From CAWDLX01 sp046728155 (GTDB lineage: Bacteria; Actinomycetota; Actinomycetes; Mycobacteriales; Micromonosporaceae): a stretch of 55,207 bases of DNA. Under the pieces are notes generated by a model. It saw nothing but the letters and a program-made list of their open reading frames with translations, was not told where the DNA came from and did not search any database. Of the stretch, positions 32,573-40,956 are shown piece by piece. The stretch lies in the NCBI GenBank assembly GCA_046728155.1, contig JBKPDY010000018.1:1-55207 (forward strand), given 5' to 3'. Within the stretch, counting starts at the first letter, position 1. Each line of letters begins with the position of its first letter. The translations under genes were made by a program, and so were the position numbers.

Positions 32573-33436
32573 GTGAGCAGCCTCTCATACGAGATCGTCG
32601 ATGTTTTCACGGATCGGCCGTTCACCGGTAACCCGCTAGCCGTCGTCTTCGGCGCGGACAGCCTTGATCGCGACCAGCTTCAGGCGCTCGCCCGGGAGTT
32701 CCACCTCTCCGAGACAGTCTTCGTGCTGCCCCCGACCATCGACGGGGCCACGTACCGGGCGAGGATCTTCACCCCCGAAGGCGAGCTGCCCTTCGCCGGT
32801 CATCCGAGCGTCGGCGCCGCTGTGACCCAGATGCGACGAGGGCTGTTTGGCCCGGGCGTCGTGCTTCAGGAGTGCGGCGCGGGCGTACTCCCGATCGACG
32901 TGGAGGCGAACGGACGGGCGACCCTTACCGGCGGCCCGCCATCGGTAGGTCCGCCGCTGGACTTCGCCCCACTCCTCGAAGCGGTAGGTCTGACCGAGAG
33001 TGACTACGTCGGTCCCTCACCGAGGGTGGCCAGTTGTGGCCTCGAGTTCCACTATCTGTCCGTACGGCCGGAGGCAGTGGCCAGGGCTGCTCCGTCGCCG
33101 TTCGGGGGCGGGTTCGACATGCTCAGCGTCTTCGCGTGGGACCCAGTGCACCGGGCGGCGCACGCGCGCGTCTTCGCGCGCGGGTCCGGGGTGCCGGAGG
33201 ATCCGGCGACGGGGTCAGCGGCGCTCGGGTTCGGGGTCTGGCTCGTGGCGAGCGGCCTGCTGCCCGGTGACGAGGAGTCGACCTACGTCGTCAGGCAGGG
33301 CATGGAGCTGCACCGTCCATCCATTCTGGAGTGTGCGGTGTCCGCAGTGGACGGTGAGGCGGTACGGGTCACCGTGAGCGGTTCCGTGGTGCAGGTCGCG
33401 GCTGGCCAGATCGCTATCCCGCCCTTTGTCGGGTGA
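32573..33436 (+). CDS. PhzF family isomerase/epimerase
   Basis: A 287-residue protein of the PhzF/diaminopimelate epimerase fold: IVDVFTDRPFTGNPLAVVF, the active-site glutamate region HLSETVFVLPP, FTPEGELPFAGHPSVGAA and GVPEDPATGSAALGFG. Most members catalyse isomerisation of small acidic metabolites by a Glu/Asp general acid-base. Actual substrates outside phenazine synthesis are rarely known. The GTG at 32573 follows GAGGACC. It is monocistronic, converging on the next gene with no gap (33436/33437). Confidence 0.9.
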   Translation: MSSLSYEIVDVFTDRPFTGNPLAVVFGADSLDRDQLQALAREFHLSETVFVLPPTIDGATYRARIFTPEGELPFAGHPSVGAAVTQMRRGLFGPGVVLQECGAGVLPIDVEANGRATLTGGPPSVGPPLDFAPLLEAVGLTESDYVGPSPRVASCGLEFHYLSVRPEAVARAAPSPFGGGFDMLSVFAWDPVHRAAHARVFARGSGVPEDPATGSAALGFGVWLVASGLLPGDEESTYVVRQGMELHRPSILECAVSAVDGEAVRVTVSGSVVQVAAGQIAIPPFVG

Positions 33437-33802
33437 TCACCGCTGCGTGATCACGGCGTCGTCGACCGGGGTAAGACGACTGACCAGACAGGACTTCGCC
33501 CAGCGGTGGACCAGCTCGGGGGCCGGGGCCGAGTTGAGCCGCCTCGCCGCCAGGGCCGGAACGAACTCCTCCCACTCCGCGGTCCCGGGCACGAGGCGCG
33601 TCACGACCGCCCGCCAGGAGACGATCTTTCCGCCGTGGTCGCCGCGCGCCGTCACGATGGCCTCGGCGGCTGTGGCCAGGCCGGGCGCGGGTTGTTCACC
33701 CGGACCACTGACGACCTGAAGACCCCCCTTCGACCAGGCACACCAGACCGCGTACTGATGATGGCTCGCCACGGTCAACCATGCGATGGTGGCCTTCTTC
33801 AT
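33437..33802 (-). CDS. Conserved actinobacterial protein of unknown function
   Basis: A 121-residue protein starting MKKATIAWLTVASHHQYAVWCAWSKGG in part, then GPGEQPAPGLATAAEAIVTARGDHGGKIVSW and ending SRLTPVDDAVITQR. I recall similar proteins in other actinomycetes but know no named domain. It is an alpha+beta size with no signal peptide or membrane span. It lies back to back with the EamA transporter gene (76 bases between starts), so the promoter region is shared. Confidence 0.75.
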   Translation of the reverse strand: MKKATIAWLTVASHHQYAVWCAWSKGGLQVVSGPGEQPAPGLATAAEAIVTARGDHGGKIVSWRAVVTRLVPGTAEWEEFVPALAARRLNSAPAPELVHRWAKSCLVSRLTPVDDAVITQR

Positions 33803-33877
33803 GGCCTCGCCGATCAGCGCCTGCACGAGTCCATCCTGCTCTCCCGGACCAGCCTGGGCCGCGCCGGACCTGCGAGG

Positions 33878-34813
33878 ATGTCTGCGATGCCGCCTCGACC
33901 CCAGGCCAGCCCGGCCACGCTCCTCGCTCTCACGGTGGCCGTGGTCGCCTTCTCGTCCTCCGGTCCGCTGATCGCGTACGCGGCGGCGCCCGGACTGGCG
34001 ATCGCCTTCTGGCGCAACGCATTGGCCGTCGGCGTCCTGGCGCCCACGGCAGGAGTCAGACATCGCAGCGAGCTGCTGGATCTGGTGGTCGGCCAACGGC
34101 GACGCGAGGGCCTGTACTGCGTGCTCGCCGGAGCTGCGCTCGCCGTCCACTTCGGTCTCTGGGTGCCGAGCATCAAATTGACCACGGTCGCCATGAGTAC
34201 CGCGCTCGTAGCGTCGCAGCCGGTGTGGCAAGGGCTCATCGCGGTGGGCCAGGGTCGGCACCTGCCCCGCTTGACCTGGCTCGGCATCTCGGTGGCGGTG
34301 GTGGGGGTCGCGCTCGCAACCGGTGTCGACATCGGAGTCTCGCCGACCGTGGTCGCGGGTGATCTGATGGCGCTGGTCGGTGGCGCGGCGGCGGCGGTCT
34401 ACACGGCGCTCGGCGAGCGTACCCGCACCGTGATCAGCACTGCGTCGTACACGTCGGTCTGTTATGGGGTGTGTGCGGCGCTCCTGCTCGTCGCGTGCGT
34501 GGTTCTGGGTACGCCGCTGGGAGGTTACCCGCCGACGACCTGGCTCGCACTGGTCGGGCTGACGGTGGGGCCGCAACTGTTCGGACACACCATGGCGAAC
34601 TTCGCACTGCGGCGCGTGTCAGCGACGACCATTTCGGTACTGATCCTGCTCGAGGTACCGGGCGCCGCCGTTCTGAGCTGGCTGTGGCTGGGTCAGGTTC
34701 CGCGTGCACAGGCGCTGCCCGGCCTCGTCACACTCGTCGTCGGGGTGGCGATCGTGCTGGTCAGCCGACGGCGGGCCACGGTCAGCGAGCCGGTACCAGC
34801 GGTCGTGGAGTAG
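33878..34813 (+). CDS. EamA/DMT family transporter
   Basis: A 311-residue integral membrane protein with about ten helices in two similar five-helix halves. The first includes ALTVAVVAFSSSGPLIAYAA and AFWRNALAVG. The second includes VVAGDLMALVGGAAAAVYTALGERTR and SVLILLEVPGAAVLSWLWLGQVP. The latter Glu-x-Pro is typical of RhtA/YedA-type drug/metabolite exporters. It may export amino acids or metabolites; the substrate is unknown. The start is ATG 33878 or 33887. Confidence 0.9.
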   Translation: MSAMPPRPQASPATLLALTVAVVAFSSSGPLIAYAAAPGLAIAFWRNALAVGVLAPTAGVRHRSELLDLVVGQRRREGLYCVLAGAALAVHFGLWVPSIKLTTVAMSTALVASQPVWQGLIAVGQGRHLPRLTWLGISVAVVGVALATGVDIGVSPTVVAGDLMALVGGAAAAVYTALGERTRTVISTASYTSVCYGVCAALLLVACVVLGTPLGGYPPTTWLALVGLTVGPQLFGHTMANFALRRVSATTISVLILLEVPGAAVLSWLWLGQVPRAQALPGLVTLVVGVAIVLVSRRRATVSEPVPAVVE

Positions 34814-34943
34814 CCACGGGCTCGGTCGTCCACTGTGGCCTGACCGCGGTCGGTGAGATCTTCCACAGGATGGTTCACTCCGGTCGTGGCGCGAGGTTAC
34901 GGTGTCGTCAGCCGCACGCCCGCCGGACCCAGGGAGCCCCGTC

Positions 34944-35897
34944 ATGCGAGCAGTTCGTCCCCGCCGTTCGTGCCTCGCCGTGCCGGGATCGAGCGTGAAG
35001 ATGCTGGACAAAGCGCAAGGCCTCCCGACCGACCAGGTATTCATGGATCTCGAGGACGCGGTCGCCCCGCTGGCCAAGCCCGAGGCGCGCAAGAACATAG
35101 TCGCGGCACTCACCGACGGCGACTGGTCGGGCAAGACCGTGGTCGTGCGGGTCAACGATCTGACGACGCCGTGGACCTATCGGGACGTGATCGAAGTCGT
35201 CGAGGGAGCCGGCCGCCGGCTCGACTGTGTGATGTTGCCCAAGGTCCAGAGTGCCGAGCAGGTCGCCTGGCTCGACCTCATATTGACCCAGATCGAGAAG
35301 ACTCTCGGCCTCGAGGTCGGCCAGATCGGCATCGAAGCGCAGATCGAGAACGCCCGGGGACTGGTCAATGTGGACGCCATTGCGGCAGCATCCCCCCGGA
35401 CCGAGACAATCGTCTTCGGTCCGGCCGACTTCATGGCATCGATCAACATGAAATCTCTCACCGTGGGGGCGCTCATCCCGGACTACCCAGGCGACCCGTA
35501 CCACTACATCCTGATGCGGATCCTGATGGCCGCCCGCATGCATGACCTGCAGGCCATCGACGGACCCTTCCTGCAGATCCGCGACGTGGACGGGTTCCGG
35601 GAGGTGGCCAGGCGTTCGGCGGCCCTGGGCTACGACGGGAAGTGGGTGCTGCATCCGGGTCAGATCGACGCGGCGAACGAGGTCTATTCGCCATCGCAGG
35701 CGGACTATGACCGCGCCGAGCTGATCCTGGACGCCTACGCGCATGCCACTTCCGAGGTGGGTGGCAAGCTGGGCGCCGTAATGCTCGGCGACGAGATGAT
35801 CGACGAAGCCTCGCGCAAGATGGCGGTCGTCATCGCCGGGAAGGGCCGCGCGGCCGGGATGACCCGTACCTCGACATTCACGCCACCCGAAGCGTGA
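34944..35897 (+). CDS. HpcH/HpaI aldolase / CoA-ester lyase (CitE-like)
   Basis: A 317-residue TIM-barrel lyase of the CitE/malyl-CoA lyase group: RSCLAVPGSSVKMLDKAQGLPTDQVFMDLEDAVAP, VRVNDLTTPW, MLPKVQSAEQV, then IEAQIENARGLVN and FGPADFMASI. The metal-binding Glu and Asp are in IEAQIENA and the FGPADF segment. Such enzymes cleave or form malyl-, methylmalyl- or citramalyl-CoA. The C-terminal GKWVLHPGQI is typical. The ATG at 34944 follows AGGGAG. It starts a run of acyl-CoA genes, suggesting branched-chain or C5 acid breakdown. Confidence 0.92.
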   Translation: MRAVRPRRSCLAVPGSSVKMLDKAQGLPTDQVFMDLEDAVAPLAKPEARKNIVAALTDGDWSGKTVVVRVNDLTTPWTYRDVIEVVEGAGRRLDCVMLPKVQSAEQVAWLDLILTQIEKTLGLEVGQIGIEAQIENARGLVNVDAIAAASPRTETIVFGPADFMASINMKSLTVGALIPDYPGDPYHYILMRILMAARMHDLQAIDGPFLQIRDVDGFREVARRSAALGYDGKWVLHPGQIDAANEVYSPSQADYDRAELILDAYAHATSEVGGKLGAVMLGDEMIDEASRKMAVVIAGKGRAAGMTRTSTFTPPEA

Positions 35898-35943
35898 CAA
35901 TTCATGGGTTCTTCTTGTCGTACCCGTACGGCAGGATCTGCGC

Positions 35944-36708
35944 ATGGACACTGATCGGCTCGATGACCGGGTCGCCCTGGTCACCGGCGCCGGGAGCCCC
36001 GACGGAATCGGCTATGCCACGGCCGCACGTCTGCTCCGCCTCGGCGCCCAGGTGGCGGTGGTCTCCACCACCAGGCGGATCCACGAGCGCGCGGCGGAAC
36101 TGGGCGCCACCGGGTTCGTCGCCGACCTCACCGACGAGGCAGAGGTCGGGGCTCTCGCCGACGCGATCCACGAGCAGCTCGGCGAGGTGCACATCCTGGT
36201 CAACAACGCGGGGCTCGCGAGCAAGGCGAGTCCCGAGGTCCTGCGGCCGGTCGCCCAGTTGAGCTACGACGAGTGGCGCAACGAGATCGATCGGAACCTG
36301 TCGACGACGTTTCTCGCCACGCGGGCGTTCGTGGCGGAGATGGCCGAGCGTGGTTGGGGTCGCATCGTCAACCTCGCCGCGACCGCGGGACCAGTCAACG
36401 CCCTCCCGACCGAGGCGGCGTACGCGGCGGCCAAGGCTGGCGTGCTCGGGCTGACCCGGGCGCTGGCAATGGAGGTGGTGGCCGACGGCGTGACGGTCAA
36501 CGCGGTCGCGCCGGGCATCATCCACACCGGCAGTTCGACGTTGGCCGAGCTCAAGTACGGGTTGGAGACACCGATGGGCCGTCCCGGAACCCCGGACGAA
36601 GTGGCGGCGGCGATCGCGTTCCTCTGTATGCCGGCGGCTTCCTACATCACCGGGCAGATGCTGGTCATTGACGGCGGTAACAGCGTACGGGAGATCCAGT
36701 ACCGCTGA
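35944..36708 (+). CDS. Short-chain dehydrogenase/reductase
   Basis: A 254-residue NAD(P)-dependent oxidoreductase. The cofactor loop is TGAGSPDGIGYATA, followed by NNAGLAS and the active-site Tyr and Lys in YAAAKAG. NAVAPGIIHTGSST and the C-terminal YITGQMLVIDGGNS are typical of classical SDRs. It is 46 bases after the CoA-ester lyase gene on the same strand. It may reduce a 3-hydroxyacyl-CoA or a related compound; no specific substrate can be read from the sequence. Confidence 0.92.
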   Translation: MDTDRLDDRVALVTGAGSPDGIGYATAARLLRLGAQVAVVSTTRRIHERAAELGATGFVADLTDEAEVGALADAIHEQLGEVHILVNNAGLASKASPEVLRPVAQLSYDEWRNEIDRNLSTTFLATRAFVAEMAERGWGRIVNLAATAGPVNALPTEAAYAAAKAGVLGLTRALAMEVVADGVTVNAVAPGIIHTGSSTLAELKYGLETPMGRPGTPDEVAAAIAFLCMPAASYITGQMLVIDGGNSVREIQYR

Positions 36709-36787
36709 CCCGTCCGTGATGAATCGCACAGGCAGCGGTTGGCGACCCGCGGTGGTGGGTGTTCGCCGTCACCGCGATACTTCCAGT

Positions 36788-36803
36788 AGCGGGTCTACCC
36801 GCT
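36788..36803. terminator. Hairpin after the SDR gene, possible terminator
   Basis: AGCGGGTCTACCCGCT is a 7-bp inverted repeat with a 2-base loop. It is flanked by CCAGT and GGTAA. It lies 80 bases after the SDR stop and before the acyl-CoA dehydrogenase gene. An operator role is also possible. Confidence 0.4.
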
Positions 36804-36859
36804 GGTAACCCGCTTGGACGGCACCGGTCGGCACGGTTCGAGTTAGTTGGGGTCCTCGC

Positions 36860-36895
36860 GGAGTCGTGAGCGCAGCGAGCGACTTCGTGGGGTGA
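36860..36895. repeat. GC-rich dispersed repeat, second type
   Basis: GTCGTGAGCGCAGCGAGCGA (36864-36883) followed by CTTCGTGGGGTGACTTGG matches the second repeat family seen on the other strand at 10977-11040. It stands directly upstream of the acyl-CoA dehydrogenase ribosome site. It contains short GAGCG/CGCAG inversions and could fold. Confidence 0.5.
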
Positions 36896-36908
36896 CTTGG
36901 AGGTCCGC

Positions 36909-38108
36909 ATGGCCCGTCTCGCCCAGACGCCAGGCCTGACCGAGGTCCAGCGCGACATCCTCGCCGCGGTGCGCTCCTTTGTGGAGCGGGAGGTCCTGCC
37001 GAACGCGCAACGCCTCGAGCACGCCGACGAGTATCCGTTGGCCATCGTCGACGGGATGCGCGAGATGGGCCTGTTCGGGCTCACCATTCCCGAGGAGTAC
37101 GGCGGGCTCGGCGAGTCGCTGCTGACGTACGCGCTCGTCGTCGAGGAGCTCTCCCGCGGCTGGATGTCGGTCTCCGGCATCGTCAACACCCACTTCATCG
37201 TCGCGTACCTGATCAACCAGTACGGATCAACCGAGCAGAAGGCGCGCCTGCTGCCGAGGATGGCGACGGGCGAGATGCGTGGAGCGTTCTCGATGTCCGA
37301 GCCGGCGTTGGGTTCCGATGTGGCGGCGATCCGGACGCGTGCCGACCGGAGCGGCGGGATGTTCATCCTCAATGGACAGAAGATGTGGCTGACCAACGGG
37401 GCGTACTCCTCGATCGTGGCCACCCTGGTGAAGACGGACCTCGACGCGGACTCGGTCTACGGCAACATGACCACGTTCCTGCTCGAGAAGGCGCCCGGCT
37501 TCGGCGAGACCGCGCCCGGCCTCACCATCCCCGGCAAGATCGATAAGATGGGATACAAGGGTGTGGAGACCACCGAGATGGTGCTCGACGGCCATGCGGT
37601 ACCGGAGACGGCGATCCTCGGCGGTGTCGAGGCCGGCCTGGGTCGCGGCTTCTACCAGATGATGGACGGCATAGAGGTCGGCCGGGTCAACGTCGCCGCC
37701 CGTGCCTGCGGAATCGCCATCCGGGCCTTCGAGCTGGGCATCGGGTACGCCCAGCAGCGGTCCACCTTTGGCCAGCCGATCGCCAAGCACCAGGCGATCG
37801 CGTTCAAGCTGGCCGAGATGGGGACGAAGATCGAGGCGGCACACGCGCTGATGGTCAGCGCCGCCCGGCTCAAGGACTCCGGTCAGCGCAACGACGTGGA
37901 GGCCGGCATGGCGAAGCTGATCGCGTCGGAGTACTGCGCGGAGGTGGTACAGGAGTCGTTCCGTATCCACGGCGGGTACGGGTACTCGAAGGAGTTCGAG
38001 ATCGAACGCCTCATGCGCGAGGCCCCGTTCCTCCTGATCGGCGAGGGGACGTCCGAGATCCAGAAGACGATCATTTCCCGGGGTCTTCTGAAGGAGTACA
38101 AGATCTGA
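36909..38108 (+). CDS. Acyl-CoA dehydrogenase
   Basis: A 399-residue flavoenzyme that introduces the alpha-beta double bond in acyl-CoA. The three usual domains are present: N-terminal helices (GLTEVQRDILAAVRSFVE), the middle beta domain with AFSMSEPALGSDVAAIRT and GQKMWLTNGAYSS, and C-terminal helices with QRSTFGQPIAKHQAI and IHGGYGYSKEFEIERLMREA. The EGTSEIQKTII segment supports the class. The catalytic Glu is expected near IEVGRVNVAARA or in the GYSKEFE segment; the subfamily is not settled. The ATG follows GGAGG. It is downstream of the SDR and next to a CoA-binding protein. Confidence 0.94.
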   Translation: MARLAQTPGLTEVQRDILAAVRSFVEREVLPNAQRLEHADEYPLAIVDGMREMGLFGLTIPEEYGGLGESLLTYALVVEELSRGWMSVSGIVNTHFIVAYLINQYGSTEQKARLLPRMATGEMRGAFSMSEPALGSDVAAIRTRADRSGGMFILNGQKMWLTNGAYSSIVATLVKTDLDADSVYGNMTTFLLEKAPGFGETAPGLTIPGKIDKMGYKGVETTEMVLDGHAVPETAILGGVEAGLGRGFYQMMDGIEVGRVNVAARACGIAIRAFELGIGYAQQRSTFGQPIAKHQAIAFKLAEMGTKIEAAHALMVSAARLKDSGQRNDVEAGMAKLIASEYCAEVVQESFRIHGGYGYSKEFEIERLMREAPFLLIGEGTSEIQKTIISRGLLKEYKI

Positions 38109-38121
38109 CCTCGGCCCACGA

Positions 38122-38529
38122 TCAGGTCGTCTTCGACAGCCGGCCCAGCGCTCGTTCGACGGCTGTACAGCGATCCTCGACGTAGTCGATGCCGGCCGCC
38201 TCGGCGAGGCGACGACCCTCGGGAGAGACGATGCCGAGCTGCAGCCAGATCGCCTTCGCGCCCACGGCGATCGCCTGCTCGACCACGGCCAACGCCTGAT
38301 CCGACGGGCGGAACACATTGACCATGTCGATCGGCTCATCGATCTCCGCGAGAGTCCGGTAGCAACGCTCGCCCCAGATCTCGTCGGCGTACGGATTGAC
38401 CGGGATCACGCGCCAGCCGTGGCGCTGCAGCTGCCGGGGAACCGTGTGGGCGACCTTATCCTCGCTGCGGGAGGCCCCGACGACGGCGATCGTATTGGCG
38501 TCTTCGAGTATCTGTCGCGCGGTCCGCAC
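38122..38529 (-). CDS. CoA-binding domain protein, YccU-like
   Basis: A 135-residue Rossmann-fold protein: ANTIAVVGASRSEDKVAHTVPRQLQRHGWRVIPVNP, then GERCYRTLAEIDEPIDMVNVFRP and AKAIWLQLGIVSPEG. This is the stand-alone CoA_binding_2 family, which holds nucleotide or CoA ligands and has no clear enzymatic role. It starts with GTG and ends only 13 bases from the acyl-CoA dehydrogenase stop, on the opposite strand. Its function is unknown. Confidence 0.9.
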   Translation of the reverse strand: MRTARQILEDANTIAVVGASRSEDKVAHTVPRQLQRHGWRVIPVNPYADEIWGERCYRTLAEIDEPIDMVNVFRPSDQALAVVEQAIAVGAKAIWLQLGIVSPEGRRLAEAAGIDYVEDRCTAVERALGRLSKTT

Positions 38530-38653
38530 GACGCCGACGCTACCTCGCCGCCCGCCGCCCAGCCACGGCGTGGAGATCGTTCCCGGGTCAATCGAGCAGC
38601 GAACGGCTCCATTGACCCGCCGACCGTCGCGCGGACGGCGTAGCCGTACGGGC

Positions 38654-39676
38654 CTAGAGCAGCGTGAGCTGCTCAGGCGCGTCCGGCTCGGCGGGCTGGC
38701 GATGCTCCGCGTTCCGGTGCTCGCTCGGCGGCGCCTCGCCAATGCCCCGGCGGCGGGCGGCGATGGCCACGCGGGCGGAGACCTCGCGCTGGTAGGCCTT
38801 CGGCGCGTAGGAGCCCCGTCCGTACAGCTCCCGGTACTGCTCAACCAGCTCGGGGTGGACCCGTCCGAGCCAGGCGGCGTACCACTCGCGGGTTCCCGGG
38901 CGCAGGTGCAGAGTGATCGGCACGACGCCCGTGCCGCCGGCCGCGGCAATGGCGTCTACTGTGGACTCGATCGAATCGTCGGTGTCGGTGAGGCCCGGCA
39001 GGATGGGTGCCATGAGGACCGTGACCGGGAAGCCCGCATCGACGAACTGGCGTACTGCGTCGAGCCGACGCCGCGGGCTCGGTGTGCCCGGCTCGACCTG
39101 CCGCCAGACGACTTCGTCCACGGAGCCGACCGAGAAGCTCACCCCGACGCTGGTGACCGCGGCCGCCTGCGTCAACAGGTCGAGGTCACGGGTGATCAGC
39201 GTGCCCTTGGTGAGGATCGAGAATGGGTTGGCGTGGTCGCGCAGCGCTTCGAGTATGCCGCGCATCAGCCGGTACCGGCCCTCGGCCCGCTGGTAACAGT
39301 CCACATTGGTGCCCATCGCGATGTGGTCGCCGGCCCAGCGACCCGCCGCCAGCTCGCGGCGGAGCAGCTCGGGCGCGTTGACCTTGACGACGACCTTGCT
39401 GTCGAAGTCGTGGCCGGCGTCGAGGTCAAGGTAGGTGTGCGTGTTGCGGGCGAAGCAGTACACGCACGCATGCGAGCAACCGCGGTACGGGTTGATGGTG
39501 TACTGGAACGGCATCCGCGACGAGGCGGGCACCCGGCTGATGATCGATTTGGCCCGAACTTCGTAGAAGGTCATACCCGAAAACGCGGGCGTATCGAAGG
39601 TCCGGACAACGACGTCGGGCCCGAGGGGGAGCCTCCCCTGCGGGCCCGATTCGTCAACCAAGTTGTTCCAACGCAC
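38654..39676 (-). CDS. Rv2578c family radical SAM protein
   Basis: A 340-residue radical SAM enzyme. The cluster-binding cysteines are C67, C71 and C74 (CSHACVYC). The preceding NPYRGCSHACVYCFAR and the downstream NVDCYQRAEGRYRLMRGIL match the Rv2578c group. The C-terminal portion has YRELYGRGSYAPKAYQREVS. The GTG start (RWNNLVDE) is short of a ribosome site but has an AT-rich stretch just upstream. Its reaction is unknown. It lies 38 bases after the thioredoxin gene on the same strand. Confidence 0.92.
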   Translation of the reverse strand: MRWNNLVDESGPQGRLPLGPDVVVRTFDTPAFSGMTFYEVRAKSIISRVPASSRMPFQYTINPYRGCSHACVYCFARNTHTYLDLDAGHDFDSKVVVKVNAPELLRRELAAGRWAGDHIAMGTNVDCYQRAEGRYRLMRGILEALRDHANPFSILTKGTLITRDLDLLTQAAAVTSVGVSFSVGSVDEVVWRQVEPGTPSPRRRLDAVRQFVDAGFPVTVLMAPILPGLTDTDDSIESTVDAIAAAGGTGVVPITLHLRPGTREWYAAWLGRVHPELVEQYRELYGRGSYAPKAYQREVSARVAIAARRRGIGEAPPSEHRNAEHRQPAEPDAPEQLTLL

Positions 39677-39714
39677 GTTCTAATACGAACACGCGTACGG
39701 TACTTTGTAAAGTC

Positions 39715-40071
39715 TCAGGCAGCCTTAGCCTTAGCCTTGACCTCGTCCATGTCGAGCGCGCGCACCTGTGTGATCAGCGACTCGAGCGCAGCCTCGGGGA
39801 GGGCGCCTGGCTGCTGGAAGACCACAACGCCGTCACGGATTGCCATGATCGTTGGGATCGACATGATCCCGTACTCGATCGCGAGCTGTGGCTCGGCCTC
39901 CGTGTCCACCTTCGCGAAGACGATGTCCTGGTGCTTCTCCGACGCCTTCTCGTAGATCGGCGCGAACCTGACACAGGGACCACACCAGTCGGCCCAGAAG
40001 TCCACCAGCACGATGCCATCGGACTGCGCGACGTCATTGAAGTCCGCTGTGGTCAGCTTCCTCGTGGCCAT
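39715..40071 (-). CDS. Thioredoxin
   Basis: A 118-residue thioredoxin with the active site WCGPC (Cys30 and Cys33), and cis-Pro in MSIPTIMAIRDG. It reduces protein disulfides with electrons from thioredoxin reductase, which is not in the window. The C-terminus ends in alternating Lys and Ala (KAKAKAA), an extension beyond the core fold. The ATG at 40071 has GGGAG upstream. It is likely cotranscribed with the radical SAM gene; the connection between the two is not known. Confidence 0.93.
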   Translation of the reverse strand: MATRKLTTADFNDVAQSDGIVLVDFWADWCGPCVRFAPIYEKASEKHQDIVFAKVDTEAEPQLAIEYGIMSIPTIMAIRDGVVVFQQPGALPEAALESLITQVRALDMDEVKAKAKAA

Positions 40072-40238
40072 TCCCGAGCTCCCATCACCAAAGTTCAGTG
40101 GGCCTTCATCCGAGATCTTCCATCCGCCCACGCCAGCCTCAACCGCCGCGGCGGCCAGCGCATTCCCTGGTTAGCTGTGCGCCGTCTCACCGGGCCCATG
40201 CGCCGCCCGAGCCCCGGTGTGACAAAGGCTCCGGTGCG

Positions 40239-40712
40239 ATGATGACAGGCATGGGCAGCACGGTAGCCGTGGCCAGGGCCGAATTCCTCTACGACGGCGA
40301 CTGCGCCTTCTGCACCGCCTGCGCACGCTTCATCGTGCGGTGGATTCCGACTCCGGCCCGGGTGACCGCCTGGCAGCAGGCTGATCTGGGCCGGCTGGGC
40401 CTGACCGAGCGGCAGTGCGGCGAGTCGGTGCAGTGGGTGGTGATCGACCGCTCCGGACGGCGCAGCGCCGCTTCGGGGGCTGCCGCCGTGGCCGCGCTGC
40501 TCCACAGCTCGACCCGCGTCTGGCGGGGGCTCGGATGGGTCCTCGCCCGACGGCCCGTCCTCGCGTTGGCCGGCCCGATCTACCGGTGGGTCGCCCGAAA
40601 TCGCCACCGCTTCCCTGGCGGTACGCCCACGTGCGCCCTACCTGCCCCGAGCGGCACCGGCACCGGGAGGCGCCGGCCAGGCCATGGGCCATTCGCCGGT
40701 CACGCTGAGTAG
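40239..40712 (+). CDS. DUF393 (DCC) family thiol-disulfide oxidoreductase-like protein
   Basis: A protein of about 157 residues with the characteristic DxxCxxC: FLYDGDCAFCTACARFIVRW. It continues with WQQADLGRLGLTERQCGESVQWVVID, typical of the DCC family, which resembles thioredoxin. Substrates are unknown. It lies divergent to the thioredoxin gene, 168 bases apart. Several nearby ATGs (40239, 40242 and 40251) could start it. The last 30 residues are low in conservation and basic. Confidence 0.87.
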   Translation: MMTGMGSTVAVARAEFLYDGDCAFCTACARFIVRWIPTPARVTAWQQADLGRLGLTERQCGESVQWVVIDRSGRRSAASGAAAVAALLHSSTRVWRGLGWVLARRPVLALAGPIYRWVARNRHRFPGGTPTCALPAPSGTGTGRRRPGHGPFAGHAE

Positions 40713-40736
40713 TATCGAATACGATGAGTAGTCATC
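40712..40736. promoter_or_regulatory. Two short AT-rich inverted repeats
   Basis: GTATCGAATAC (40712-40722) and GATGAGTAGTCATC (40723-40736) are adjacent inverted repeats in an AT-rich stretch that is unusual for this region. The stop codon of the DUF393 gene forms its left edge. They lie 220 bases upstream of the MaoC gene start. A regulator-binding site or the end of a transcript is possible. Confidence 0.35.
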
Positions 40737-40956
40737 GAATTTTACGATTTGGTAACTGTGACCCAGCTCTCGCGCCGGGGTCTTTGCACGTCCGGTTTTC
40801 AGGTCGCACACTTCTCGCAACCAGAGCGTGGGCGGCGGGTGCCGGGGAGGGCCCCGCCGTTCACTGCGTCCGCCCTCTGTCGTCACACATGCGCCTCGCC
40901 GGGCCGCCATACGCGCCTCTGACGAGGGAGAACGCTGGTCAACCCGCGGAGGCCAT

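Noticed and set aside
39655..39715. Possible SOS box before the radical SAM gene
   Set aside because: GTTC-N6-GAAC is inverted relative to the LexA site (GAAC-N4-GTTC) and has the wrong spacing.
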